Positions 1-9,996 of a stretch of 64,000 bases of DNA are shown here, in pieces; within the stretch, counting starts at the first letter, position 1, and the number at the start of each line of letters is the position of its first letter. The position numbers and the translations under genes are program-made. The notes under the pieces are model-generated. The model was not told the DNA's origin. It did no database searches and saw only the letters and a program-made list of their open reading frames with translations. This stretch comes from Adiantum capillus-veneris. Its lineage: Eukaryota; Streptophyta; Polypodiopsida; Polypodiales; Pteridaceae. The stretch is from positions 37,712,781-37,776,780 of the forward strand of contig CM043960.1 in NCBI GenBank assembly GCA_014529385.2. The letters run 5' to 3'.

Positions 1-2094
1 TCTGCAACACCTAGATAACTATCATGGAAGACGAACACCAATTTTAAGTCCAAATGCACACATAGAACTGATTTGTGTGCCGAATAGCCTACTAAAAAAA
101 TGTTGCTTTCTGGCTTGATTCCACTGTACATGATCTTCTATTGGTTTATTAAAAGTTTACATTAGCTTGAAAAATTGTTCATAGCTCTTAAAAGCATGAC
201 TTGGACTAAACTACCAACTTTGGTCATAATAACAAGTGTTATGTCATCAATCTAGAGCACACAAAGAAAAAATCCCTCAAGGAGAAGCTGGTAGAATTAC
301 CTCCCTACCAAGAATAGCCTCAAGGAAGCAAGCGTTACATGGCTCATTAATAAAGAATAGCTTCAAGCCAATAGATTACTATTTACCATGGAGTGTTCAA
401 GAGTGTAGAGGGAGGAAAGGTGAAAGTGCACATGCTTCCCAAGGAGACTATAGATTTAGTAGAAGCACCTACAGTGGAACCACTATTGGAGAGGGTTCGT
501 CTAAAGGACTATATAGAGCTTCCACCGTGTGAAGTAGACTACCAAAAAGTGCCTTAGCAACTATAAAAGAAGATGGTTGGGTGACAATTTTGGACCTAAA
601 TAACACACCATTTGAAGATAATATCTTTGAAGAAATAGTGGCAAGGGCTTTGAAAGGTTTGAGAGACAATCAAATGATGAGGCATAGGGAAATGGTCACC
701 ACAAAGACCTTCACCACGTAGTCAGGCCCTTTTGTTGACTTAAAGTAGAGAGAGGTAGAGAATAACTCCACCTATACCATGAACATTTCTATTTTAAGAC
801 AAGAAACATGTAAGGTACACATGTCCAAACCATGTAGTAGCCTCCTCATTCACACAAAACATGGAGGAAGCAATGGTTGTTACTAGTGAATCATGCCCAA
901 TATATCCATACCACTCTAGCAAAGATGAAAAAGTCAAGGACTACCACATTTTTGGGAGCACTAGAAGTTTTGGGAGCCAATCATCTATCACCTGCTCTTG
1001 GGTAAAATGATTGGCTACTAAAGCAAGAAGATGAAGACAAAGAGGAGCCCCCCCCACCCACACACACACACACACAAGCACCTCTAGTCTCACCACAACT
1101 ACAAAGAAGGTTAGTAAGAGTAAGCCAATTTGAGGAAGAAAAAGTGTTAGGCTGCAAATGACATAGTTCAAGAATAAACAAAGCAAGAGGAAGAAAAGAG
1201 AGAGCGAAAGGAGGAAGACGAAGAAAAAGAAACTCAAGTCACTCAAGAAGTGGCCCAAAAAAGAGAGTTGAAGGAGGATGGAACCATTGATGTACATATA
1301 CCAGAAGTGGCCACCACCTTGCAACCAATAGCAACACCTCTAGAGCTCAACAAGAACCTCCATAATTTGTTCACAGCATGCTACACTGTCGTTGGTAAGT
1401 AAAGAGTTCCATGAAGATATAGAGACTAAAGAAACAAATATGAAAATGGATTTGCTAGACATTGAGCATCAAGAAGAAATGCTAGAGATGGACCACAACG
1501 AAGAAAAAGGACATGATACAAAGAAGAATCCAACACTTCTCAATGGCTCCACTAGAAGTGATTGATGAATATGTTATGTACATCGAGTTGTAGAGAAGAT
1601 GAAAGAAGAGGTATATGCCAGTCAAAGCTGGATCCACATACTCCAACAAACACTTAGGCCCACTACAACAAAGCTAGAAGTAGCCAATGCTTTCTATGAA
1701 GATTAATGAGGTCAATGAAAGAGCTCAGAACAAGATTCAAGTATTGAAAGAGAACAACCAAAGAAAAATCAAGGAGAATTTAAGTTTGATTGAAGTCCTA
1801 GACCAAATGTCTATGACTAGGGAGCAACATGAGAAAGGCTCAAAGAAGTGACTACTGCCTTGCACAATACAAGTGCACATGCTCAATGGCTCTAAGTAAA
1901 ACTGATGTTACCAACACACAATCAACACAAGAAGGATCTAAATACTCCGAACCAATCCAGCAATGCTCACTCTAGAAGGTATAGATGCAACATACAAGGA
2001 ATTGGAGAGAAAGAATAAAGAGCTGGAGATCGAGTTAAAGTTGGAGAAAATGTAGATAAGGGAGCTATATATGAGATTCATGAAAAAAGAAAAG
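1..2094 (+). pseudogene. Decayed coiled-coil-like coding region, left part
   Basis: No intact gene is seen here. In places the plus strand still reads as charged, heptad-like protein, for example near 1700-1830 and at 1981-2094, where Lys, Glu and Leu dominate and stops interrupt. The reading at 1981-2094 continues in the same frame at 9997 once element 1 and one copy of its 5-bp target duplication are removed, so both flanks were one sequence before the insertion. A C/CA-rich tract lies near 1050-1075. The family is not recognised; it could be a host gene relic or the gag-like part of an older element. Confidence 0.45.
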
Positions 2095-2099
2095 ACTTA
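2095..2099. repeat. Target site duplication of element 1 (ACTTA), left copy
   Basis: ACTTA directly precedes the TG of the left LTR and recurs directly after the CA of the right LTR at 9992-9996. A 5-bp duplication is the usual signature of gypsy integrase. Confidence 0.92.
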
Positions 2100-3334
2100 T
2101 GTAATACGAATGGCCTATGAACTTAGAGAATAGCGGAATTAAGAGAATTAGAGTGAGCAATTTTGAGAGCATAGAGGGTGAACTTAATTGGTAGTCGCAA
2201 CTCTATCATAACACTTAATTAACTAGGCATGAACAATACTTTTACAAGAGAGAGAGAGTAGAGAATATGATAACAGTTGAGGACCGGATTTATGTGGAGC
2301 CGGTCCCCCCTCCAAAAGGCATTTGTATTATAGATTCTCTCATTAAGAGACTTGGTACAATACAATCTTTGTGTTCCTTGAGACCTCCTTGGCAATATGA
2401 AGATGGAAGGTTCACACACCAAGCTTTTGCATAATTTCAACAATCAATCTTAGCTTGGAAACAATCAAGAACTTGTGAACATCATTAATCTTTGTGTTCC
2501 CTAAATCATTTGAGTGCATGAAGATGTATACTTTTTATGCATCAACTTGTGCTTAAAGCAATAATTAATCTATCTTGCAATACAATTAATCTACTTGCAT
2601 TAAGTAATTAATCTACTTGCAATAAACCATTAGCCTTCTTGCAATAAGCATAACATGCACTTGTAGAAAGCATTAACTATCCCAAGCCTCAATCCCAAGA
2701 CCTCAAACACCTTCGAAGGTGGAGAGAGCTAGCAGGGAATGAGGGTAGGGAAGAGGAAGAAGAAACATTTCATAGGAGAAAGAAGTAGTTCCTCACTTAT
2801 CATACTCTTGTTGCTAGCATACATAATAGCATAGTAATGAAGAAGGAGGAGATGGCAAGCTTAAGCATTGAAGCATAGCTCTTGGTTGGATTTGCATTCC
2901 ATAGCCAAGAGAGTTGGTGTAGGCTCTCAACTTCTCAAGGAGCTTGGAGAAGGAGATGGAGCCCTCGCACTTTGCGTAGCACACAATGAGAGTGTTTGTG
3001 AGTGTGTGTGGGTGAGTATACCCCCTAAGCACCCCCCTAGCTTGCTTGGGTCGACCCCCCCTTGTAGCTCATGCTTGAAGCTCATTGGACCCCTCTAGGC
3101 CTAGCCAATCACAAGCAGGAGCCATTACAAGCAACATGGGTAGCCTTGGGACAAGTGTCCCCCTTTCCCCTTTGAGAGAGAGGACTTGATAAATGCAAAA
3201 TCAATTAATTAAATATCCTAAATTATCATTGGACCCCTTGGGTGGCCAACCAATAGGCTTCAGGCACACCATGAGGGCAACATGGGGAGGAACTTGACAA
3301 GTGTCCTTGCTGCCTCTTCAAGCTGGGGCTTCCC

Positions 3335-3335
<1 letters not shown>

Positions 3336-3384
<49 letters not shown>
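3336..3384. repeat. GT microsatellite in LTR
   Basis: Uninterrupted GT dinucleotides. The same tract occurs at 9349-9400 in the partner LTR with a slightly different unit number, as expected for slippage since insertion. Confidence 0.95.
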
Positions 3385-3385
<1 letters not shown>

Positions 3386-3509
3386 CTCTCTCATCCCCCC
3401 CTTGTAGGCTCGCCCCCTTCCTTGTAGGGATATTTTTGACTTCGGATGAGCAAGCCCCTTAGTCATCAAGCATGACAAAGCACTTGAACTAGGGGGTGTT
3501 CCCACAAGC

Positions 3510-3690
3510 ATCTCAGGCAAGCATCTCAAGGCACCTCAAGCACCTTAATCATGTAGCAAGTCAAGCACCTCAAGCATGGAGCCAGTCAAGCACCTCAATC
3601 ATCTTAATCAAGCACCTCAAGCATGTCAAGCACCTCAAGCACGACAAGCACCTCAAGCAGGACAAGCACCTCGAGCTTAGGCCGGGTTCC
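3510..3690. repeat. CACCTCAAGCA minisatellite in LTR
   Basis: About a dozen imperfect 10-18 bp units built on CACCTCAAGCA with spacer variants. The same array lies at about 9530-9710 in the other LTR. It lies towards the U3 end of the LTR in element orientation, so an enhancer-like role is possible but unproven. Confidence 0.85.
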
Positions 3691-3974
3691 CACCTCAAGC
3701 TTAGCCCTAGCTTGCCTAAGGTCAAAGGACTTTTACACACATTATTGGAGGTCTTCAATGAAGCTAACCCTAAGGTCTTATGCTCCATTGGTTAGCCTTG
3801 CTCTTTGATAGACCATCTCTCATTTGGGCCCCTTAACCATTGGCCCCGTGTTGAGATAGATCTATAAGCACATGTCTATATCCTAACCCTTGTTCCCGTG
3901 TATTCTCCCACATTAAGTGATCAGTTTAATATGAGAAAATCATTTGGGTTGGATAGATATTAATTTTTATGACA

Positions 3975-5082
3975 TTAGCTCTCTCTTGAAATCATAGTCG
4001 TCCTCGACTATGAGGTAGAGATAGTAAAGTCTCACCCATTAGTCCATTGGTCTTAGCGGGTAGAGGATCCATTTTTACCCTACGACATCATTCTAGAGTG
4101 GATGACTAATCCACTTGGTGCTTGAGAGACATTGTCTGCCACAAGCATGTCTGCTCTTTTTAGTCGATATCATACTTCCAAAGTAGAGTGACAAGGTCTA
4201 CTTGATGTTTGGGAGACGTAGTCACCACAAACATGATCCTAAGTATGCATACTTTAAAATTTGTGCACAAAACATAAAAAGAGAGGCCATTTCTTAGTAC
4301 CATGTCTTCTTGTGGAAGGATGAACTTGGGTTGGAGCTCCTCTGCTTCATCCTTGATCTGTGGCGGGTCTTCATTTGTGTGTAATTTGCCTTAGATGAGC
4401 CTTGGGAAAGTTTAGTAATACCCAACTTTTTTTTTAAAGGATAAGGCTCTTTTGTGCCTAACGGCAGGAGCCTCTTTTGCCTAGCTAATAAATGGATATA
4501 GCCTGTTTAATGTTGTAAAAAGATTCGTTTTGATCTCGGCTATACTCCTTTGCAATGAAGATCTTCCCAGGTATCTCAAGCTACAAGGGACTTTTGGATC
4601 TTCCGTCTTTAGCCTCGAAAGGTAGTTTCTGCTTAGAAGTATGTTCACGTTATTAGAGACATATTGTTGTTAAGATAAGTACTTCTCTCATTTTGAGCAT
4701 TGATCTACTTCGAATCACAAGCTTTTAGTAGATCAAGGATCATTAGTTTTGTAACTTTGCTTTTGGCCATCCGTTGGAATAGTAGGCCGACATAAGAGGA
4801 TTACTCTAATTCTGATAGAGATTAAAATTAGTGGTCATAGTAGGATTTCTATTCGACACAATTGGATGTTGGCAAGCCATGGTCCTTTTTTCATACTTCA
4901 TCTTTTGGTATACCATACATTTTGAAACATTCTCTTGTATGTTATTGTTTCTTGGTAAGCCAATACAAGTATTCTTCTACTCCTAGCAGAGTAAATTCGA
5001 ATTTCTCTTTGCCCCGCATATGGAAGGAGCATGGGAAGTAAGGAAGATATAGCCTATTGAGGTATGGAAGATAACCATCCTT
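3975..5082 (-). pseudogene. Element 1, degenerate 3' pol (integrase side)
   Basis: This stretch lies between the RNase H remnant and the 3' LTR, where integrase should be. Short minus-strand phrases near 4980-5080 resemble the start of the integrase N-terminal region that follows RNase H, but stops and frameshifts make the rest unreadable. No other gene is seen. Confidence 0.5.
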
Positions 5083-6022
5083 TTACGTGAGTGGTTCTTT
5101 TTCTTCCATTTGTAAGGCTATTATCATATCCCTAAAGCCTGGGGTAGAAGCATATTTAACTATCATAAAACATAGCTCATTGTAAGTTGCTATTGATATC
5201 CTATCTACCCTTGGCCATTGGGAAAGTGCATCGGCTACATGATTGTGCTTGCCAGCAATGTGAGCAAAGTAGAATTTAAATTGCAAAAAGAAATTTTCCT
5301 ACCTCATTTGATTGTCCGAGAGCTTGGTTTGCATCATGAATGGAGTCCGCAAGACGTACTTCCATGTGTCTAGAGCATTTAAAACAGCTCATAGGTCCTT
5401 TTGTATATGACCAACATTCGCTCATTGGAGTTGAGTCTTTGAATCTCGTATGCTATGGTATTCCCTTCTTGAAGCAAAGTTTTGCTCAAAGGCAATCATC
5501 CAGGCATTACATTGGACCTCAAATAGCTTTGAGAGATCCCATAAGTTGAGAAATAAGTTTCTCTTTAAACTTTTTAGAAGTATTTTTCTCTCTTTCCGGT
5601 CCATGTATACTTAACGTTCTTTTTTTGTTAAGTCATGTATTGGACCTGCTATAAGCATGGATTTTTCTTATGAAGCATCTCTAGTATGCACTCATACCTT
5701 TAGAGATTTGCAACTCATGTAGATTCCTTGGATTAGGCCATCTTTTATTACCTCTACTTTTTGTGGATCCATAGAAATACCACCTTTAGAGATAATGTGA
5801 CCTAATTATTGAATCTCTCTCGAAACTTACCAGTCCATGTTATTTCCTTTTCGAACTCCTCTTGTGGATCTTGTAAAGCTCAATAAGGAGGCTTATTAGG
5901 CAGTGAGCTTCATGGTAAAAGCTCCATTGTATGGCCATTGTCCCCTCATTGTGGAGATAGCTCACGGGGATATCATCAATAAAAACATTTTGGAATCCAT
6001 TTAGGAATTTAGACAATTCCAA
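5083..6022 (-). pseudogene. Element 1, RT C-terminus and RNase H remnant
   Basis: Minus-strand fragments in family order. Around 5950-5985 is FIDDI, the RT catalytic Asp pair. Around 5750-5810 is a LGHIIS-like motif followed by MDPQKVE, the RT thumb region. Around 5500-5530 is FEVQCNA, the start of RNase H with the first catalytic Asp changed to Asn. At 5083-5286 is HVADALSQ, the RNase H C-terminus. The pieces lie in different frames separated by stops, so no polyprotein can be made. Only about 260 bp separate the CCHC knuckle from the RT motif, so protease and the RT fingers have been deleted. Confidence 0.8.
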
Positions 6023-6283
6023 TTCCTCTTGATTCCCGTTTTTTTAATTATTATTTATTTAATAATATTGTTATTGGTTGAAACATTAAATTCATTTATA
6101 TACTTTCTAACAGAAATCATGTATATGAAAATATAAATTTTGATTAACTTGTGAAAGCATGCATATTTACAAGGAATAGGATACTACCCGACTCATAAAC
6201 ATGTATGTACATATCTCCTAGCATAGGAAAAACAAAAGCCTTTTTCTATAAGCATCCTCTTTTGGAGTTTCCAACATAGAAAC

Positions 6284-6763
6284 TCAAGGTGGCTTGTTGC
6301 GTGCATTTCTTTGGGGACAAGCACGATAGACATGCCCACACTTGTAGCATTTGTTATCCTTACGATAACACTCTAGCTCTATTGCAGAGAGTTTATTCTC
6401 ACCTTTATAGACTCCTTTCTCCTTAGCTTTGTTATCGGTGTTGCTAGAGTTGCCTTTGGAGGAAGTTTGAGCATTATTCCTCCCTCTAGGCTCATTTTGA
6501 TCCTTCACGTCCATGAATTTAGAGTTTCTCTTAACCCCTTGTTAGGAATCGATTTGAGAGGCGACCATAGTATGGTATATGACCGCCAATATGGTATTAG
6601 GCCTTTGTGAGTTAATATACTCGGCCTTCTCTTCAGAAATACCCGCACATAATTGTTGCTCTTGCTCCCCAAAGTCTATCTTTTTGTAGATAGTGGCTTT
6701 GCGAAATAAATCCCAAAACTTATCTACATACTTTTGGATATACTCGTAGGGAGAGAGTTTCAA
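6284..6763 (-). pseudogene. Element 1, Gag C-terminal half with CCHC knuckle
   Basis: Two minus-strand ORFs continue Gag after a frame break. The upstream one (6542-6763) has the capsid C-terminal pattern with SPYEYIQKYVDKFWDLF and CAGI. The downstream one (6284-6514) ends with CYKCGHVYRACPQR, a zinc knuckle in which the usual CX2CX4HX4C spacing is disturbed (the Gly-His pair follows the second Cys directly). This suggests loss of nucleic-acid binding. Joined to 6842-7717 it would make one Gag. Confidence 0.75.
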
Positions 6764-6841
6764 GTTTTTCCATTCTGTGAGGACATTTTCTTGAGCGTTG
6801 CTTGCCAGAAACTGTTTTATGATGGAGGCTCTTAAAGCCTT

Positions 6842-7717
6842 TCATGTCTTTGGAGCTTTTCTTTGGGCTTGTAGGCTATCCCACCATTGTCGAGCGGAAC
6901 TTTGGTAATGCATAGATACTTGACGCAGTTTAGAGGACTCTGTGAAGCCCTCATCACCAAAGGCCGCATCAAGTTGTTGGATGAAGGCCAAGACCTTGTC
7001 CATAGCACCAAAGGTGCCAGCATAGGCAAGGAAAGTGGTGTTCTTCCCTCCCTCTTTGAACTTCTTTAGCTTCTTGGACCTTCTCCATACTGGATAGAAC
7101 TTGCGATGGCCTTTCCTATGGGGCTCTTTGAGAGAAGAGCCGCTACCTTCATTGGAATATGAGGAAGTTGATGAAGATGGAGAAGAGGGTGACCTCTTTC
7201 TCTCCTTTTTCTTTATTTGGTACCTCTCTTCCCTTTTGTAATAACGAGGAGGAGGACTTTGCAGTGATCTTTCCCCCTTGGGGGAAGTTGGAGATCGTTG
7301 AGGCTGTCGTCTTCTTGGAGCCATATCTTTGGAAGTATTGGAAGACTCACTTCCTTCTCCTCCTCTTGGTGAAGGCTCTAAAGTAGAGACTTTGTCTTTC
7401 TTCTTGGATGGAGGTAAGCCCGCTAGTAAACATTTAAGCGCTTCGTATGGGTTCTCCTCTTCTCTCACCGTAGAGAGCCCTCTCTTGGAAATCTCATGAA
7501 GAGACTTCTCAGGTGCTCTCTCTTTTGGGGGAGTTTGGAGAATCCCATAACTATGAAGTTGTTGGAAAACTTCGCCTTGTAGGAATGGGTTTGCCATAGC
7601 TTGTTGCAGCTTAGAAATAAGACATTTGATAAGCATGGGAGCATCATTATTAGCACTTTCATGTGCAAAATCAAAGTTATCAATGTTCATTCTACTCTCT
7701 TGATTATTGTCAGCCAT
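6842..7717 (-). CDS. Element 1, Gag N-terminal part (frameshifted)
   Basis: Structural capsid protein of a gypsy element, about 290 codons from the first ATG (7717); the open frame extends a little upstream from a non-ATG codon. It has a Ser/Arg/Lys-rich linker in the middle and then the retrotransposon-gag core: DKVLAFIQQLDAAFGDEGF followed by SSARQWWDSL, the Trp-Trp motif typical of plant gypsy capsids. The frame ends at 6842 and the capsid continues in another frame at 6763. It would form virus-like particles in the cytoplasm if intact. The start is close to the primer site, as expected. Confidence 0.8.
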   Translation of the reverse strand: MADNNQESRMNIDNFDFAHESANNDAPMLIKCLISKLQQAMANPFLQGEVFQQLHSYGILQTPPKERAPEKSLHEISKRGLSTVREEENPYEALKCLLAGLPPSKKKDKVSTLEPSPRGGEGSESSNTSKDMAPRRRQPQRSPTSPKGERSLQSPPPRYYKREERYQIKKKERKRSPSSPSSSTSSYSNEGSGSSLKEPHRKGHRKFYPVWRRSKKLKKFKEGGKNTTFLAYAGTFGAMDKVLAFIQQLDAAFGDEGFTESSKLRQVSMHYQSSARQWWDSLQAQRKAPKT

Positions 7718-8118
7718 GTTAACAAAATTTATGTTTATACTTAGTGTATGCTTTGGCAATACAAAACCTTAGTTGCCACTCCTCTTAGCCTTTGAAAATC
7801 GGCTCTTAAGTATCTACACCCACGGCTCAAAGTGGTTAATTATAGAGAGAAGAGGAGTAGGTCTAACATAGCAGAGTTGCCAAGGGCTAGCTCCTTTCGG
7901 ACTTCTTATGGCTCAATAATGGTAAGGCCGTAGGCAAGTCTAAAAAGACTCCATTATTAAGTCCAAAGCTCCCGAGGTGTGCACCATCCCCCACATAGTG
8001 GGCTTAACAAAACCGATATTACATCCCAGTTCCACTTACCCTATTATAATTAACAACATCAACCATTTATAGGCTACTTAAGGACCCCTCTTCTTAAGCA
8101 AGAAAAGAGAAACCAAAT

Positions 8119-8130
8119 GCTCTGATACCA
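8119..8130 (-). promoter_or_regulatory. Primer binding site of element 1 (initiator Met tRNA)
   Basis: On the minus strand this reads TGGTATCAGAGC, the standard plant PBS complementary to the 3' end of initiator methionine tRNA, one base inside the 5' LTR. It fixes element orientation as minus. Confidence 0.95.
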
Positions 8131-8131
8131 A

Positions 8132-9346
8132 TGTAATGGGAATGGCCTATGAACTTAGAGAATAGCGGAATTAAGAGAATTAGAGTGAGCAATTTTGAGA
8201 GCATAGAGGGTGAACTTAATTGGTAGTCGCAACTCTATCATAACACTTAATTAACTAGGCATGAACAATACTTTTACAAGAGAGAGAGAGAGTAGAGAAT
8301 ATGACAACAGTTGAGGACCGGATTTATGTGGAGCCGGTCCCCCCTCCAAAAGGCATTTGTATTATAGATTCTCTCATTAAGAGACTTGGTACAATACAAT
8401 CTTTGTGTTCCTTGAGACCTCCTTGGCAATATGAAGATGGAAGGTTCACACACCAAGCTTTTGCATAATTTCAACAATCAATCTTAGCTTGGAAACAATC
8501 AAGAACTTGTGAACATCATTAATCTTTGTGTTCCCTAAATCATTTGAGTGCATGAAGATGTATACTTTTTATGCATCAACTTGTGCTTAAAGCAATAATT
8601 AATCTATCTTGCAATACAATTAATCTACTTGCAATAAACCATTAGCCTTCTTGCAATAAGCATAACATGCACTTGTAGAAAGCATTAACTATCCCAAGCC
8701 TCAATCCCAAGACCTCAAACACCTTCGAAGGTGGAGAGAGCTAGCAGGGAATGAGGGTAGGGAAGAGGAAGAAGAAACATTTCATAGGAGAAAGAAGTAG
8801 TTCCTCACTTATCATACTCTTGTTGTTAGCATGCATAATAGCATAGTAATGAAGAAGGAGGAGATGGCAAGCTTAAGCATTGAAGCATAGCTCTTGGTTG
8901 GATTTGCATTCCATAGCCAAGAGAGTTGGTGTAGGCTCTCAACTTCTCAAGGAGCTTGGAGAAGGAGATGGAGCCCTCGCACTTTGCGTAGCACACAATG
9001 AGAGTGTTTGTGAGTGTGTGTGGGTGAGTATACCCCCTAAGCACCCCCCTAACTTTCTTGGGTCGACCCCCCCTTGTAGATCATGCTTGAAGCTCATTGG
9101 ACCCCTCCAGGCCTAGCCAATCACAAGCAGGAGCCATTACAAGCAACATGGGTAGCCTTGGGACAAGTGTCCCCCTTTCCCCTTTGAGAGAGAGGACTTG
9201 ATAAATGCAAAATCAATTAATTAAATATCCTAAATTATCATTGGACCCCTTGGGTGGCCAACCAATAGGCTTCAGGCACACCATGAGGGCAACATGGGGA
9301 GGAACTTGACAAGTGTCCTTGCTGCCTCTTCAAGCTGGGGCTTCCC

Positions 9347-9401
<55 letters not shown>

Positions 9402-9991
9402 CTCTCTCATCCCCCCCTTGTAGGCTCGCCCCCTTCCTTGTAGGGATATATTTTGACTTTGCATGAGCAAGCCCCTTAGTCATCAAGCATGACAAAGCAC
9501 TTGAACGAGGGGGTGTTCCCACAAGCATCTCAGGCAAGCATCTCAAGGCACCTCAAGCACCTTAATCATGTAGCAAGTCAAGCACCTCAAGCATGGAGCC
9601 AGTCAAGCACCTCAAGCATCTTAATCAAGCACCTCAAGCATGTCAAGCACCTCAAGCACGACAAGCACCTCAAGTAGGACAAGCACCTCGAGCTTAGGCC
9701 GGGCTCCCACCTCAAGCTCAGCCCTAGCTTGCCTAAGGTCAAAGGACTTTTACACACATTATTGGAGGTCTTCAATGAAGCTAACCCTAAGGTCTTATGC
9801 TCCAATGGTTAGCCTTGCTCTTTGATAGACCATCTCTCATTTGGGCCCCTTAACCATTGGCCCCGTGTTGAGATAGATCTATAAGCACATGTCTATATCC
9901 TAACCCTTGTTCCCGTCTATTCTCCCACATTAAGTGATCAGTTTAATATGAGAAAATCATTTGGGTTGGATAGATATTAATTTTTATGACA
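8132..9991 (-). repeat. Element 1, 5' LTR (1860 bp)
   Basis: Partner of 2100-3974. Carries the GT tract at 9349-9400 and the CACCTCAAGCA array at about 9530-9710. Followed directly by the ACTTA duplication. Confidence 0.93.
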
Positions 9992-9996
9992 ACTTA

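Larger units (their letters stand above)
2100..3974 (-). repeat. Element 1, 3' LTR (1875 bp)
   Basis: Near-identical to 8132-9991. Ends are TGTAAT and ATGACA in plus orientation. It carries a GT microsatellite (about 3336-3384) and a tandem array of short CACCTCAAGCA-like units (about 3510-3690). Compared with its partner it has a 23-bp duplicated stretch near 2595-2620. A short purine-rich tract (minus strand, just right of 3974) is a plausible polypurine tract. Confidence 0.93.
2100..9991 (-). mobile_element. Element 1: complete but defective Ty3/gypsy LTR retrotransposon
   Basis: Two direct repeats of about 1.87 kb bound 4.16 kb of internal DNA, and the whole is flanked by the 5-bp duplication ACTTA (2095-2099 and 9992-9996). 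LTRs start TG and end CA. The tRNA primer site and the order gag, CCHC, RT, RNase H run on the minus strand, so 8132-9991 is the 5' LTR and 2100-3974 the 3' LTR. The internal part is short for the family: protease and the N-terminal half of RT are missing between the zinc knuckle (about 6300) and the RT catalytic remnant (about 5980), and integrase is unreadable. By eye the LTRs differ at roughly twenty bases plus a few indels, a modest age despite the ruined coding region. Confidence 0.93.

Noticed and set aside
3260-3529. ORFs with poly-His-Thr or Ser-Leu and Arg-Glu repeats at microsatellites (also near 9238, 23269, 28913 and 40389)
   Set aside because: Direct translations of GT, GA and CT microsatellites.
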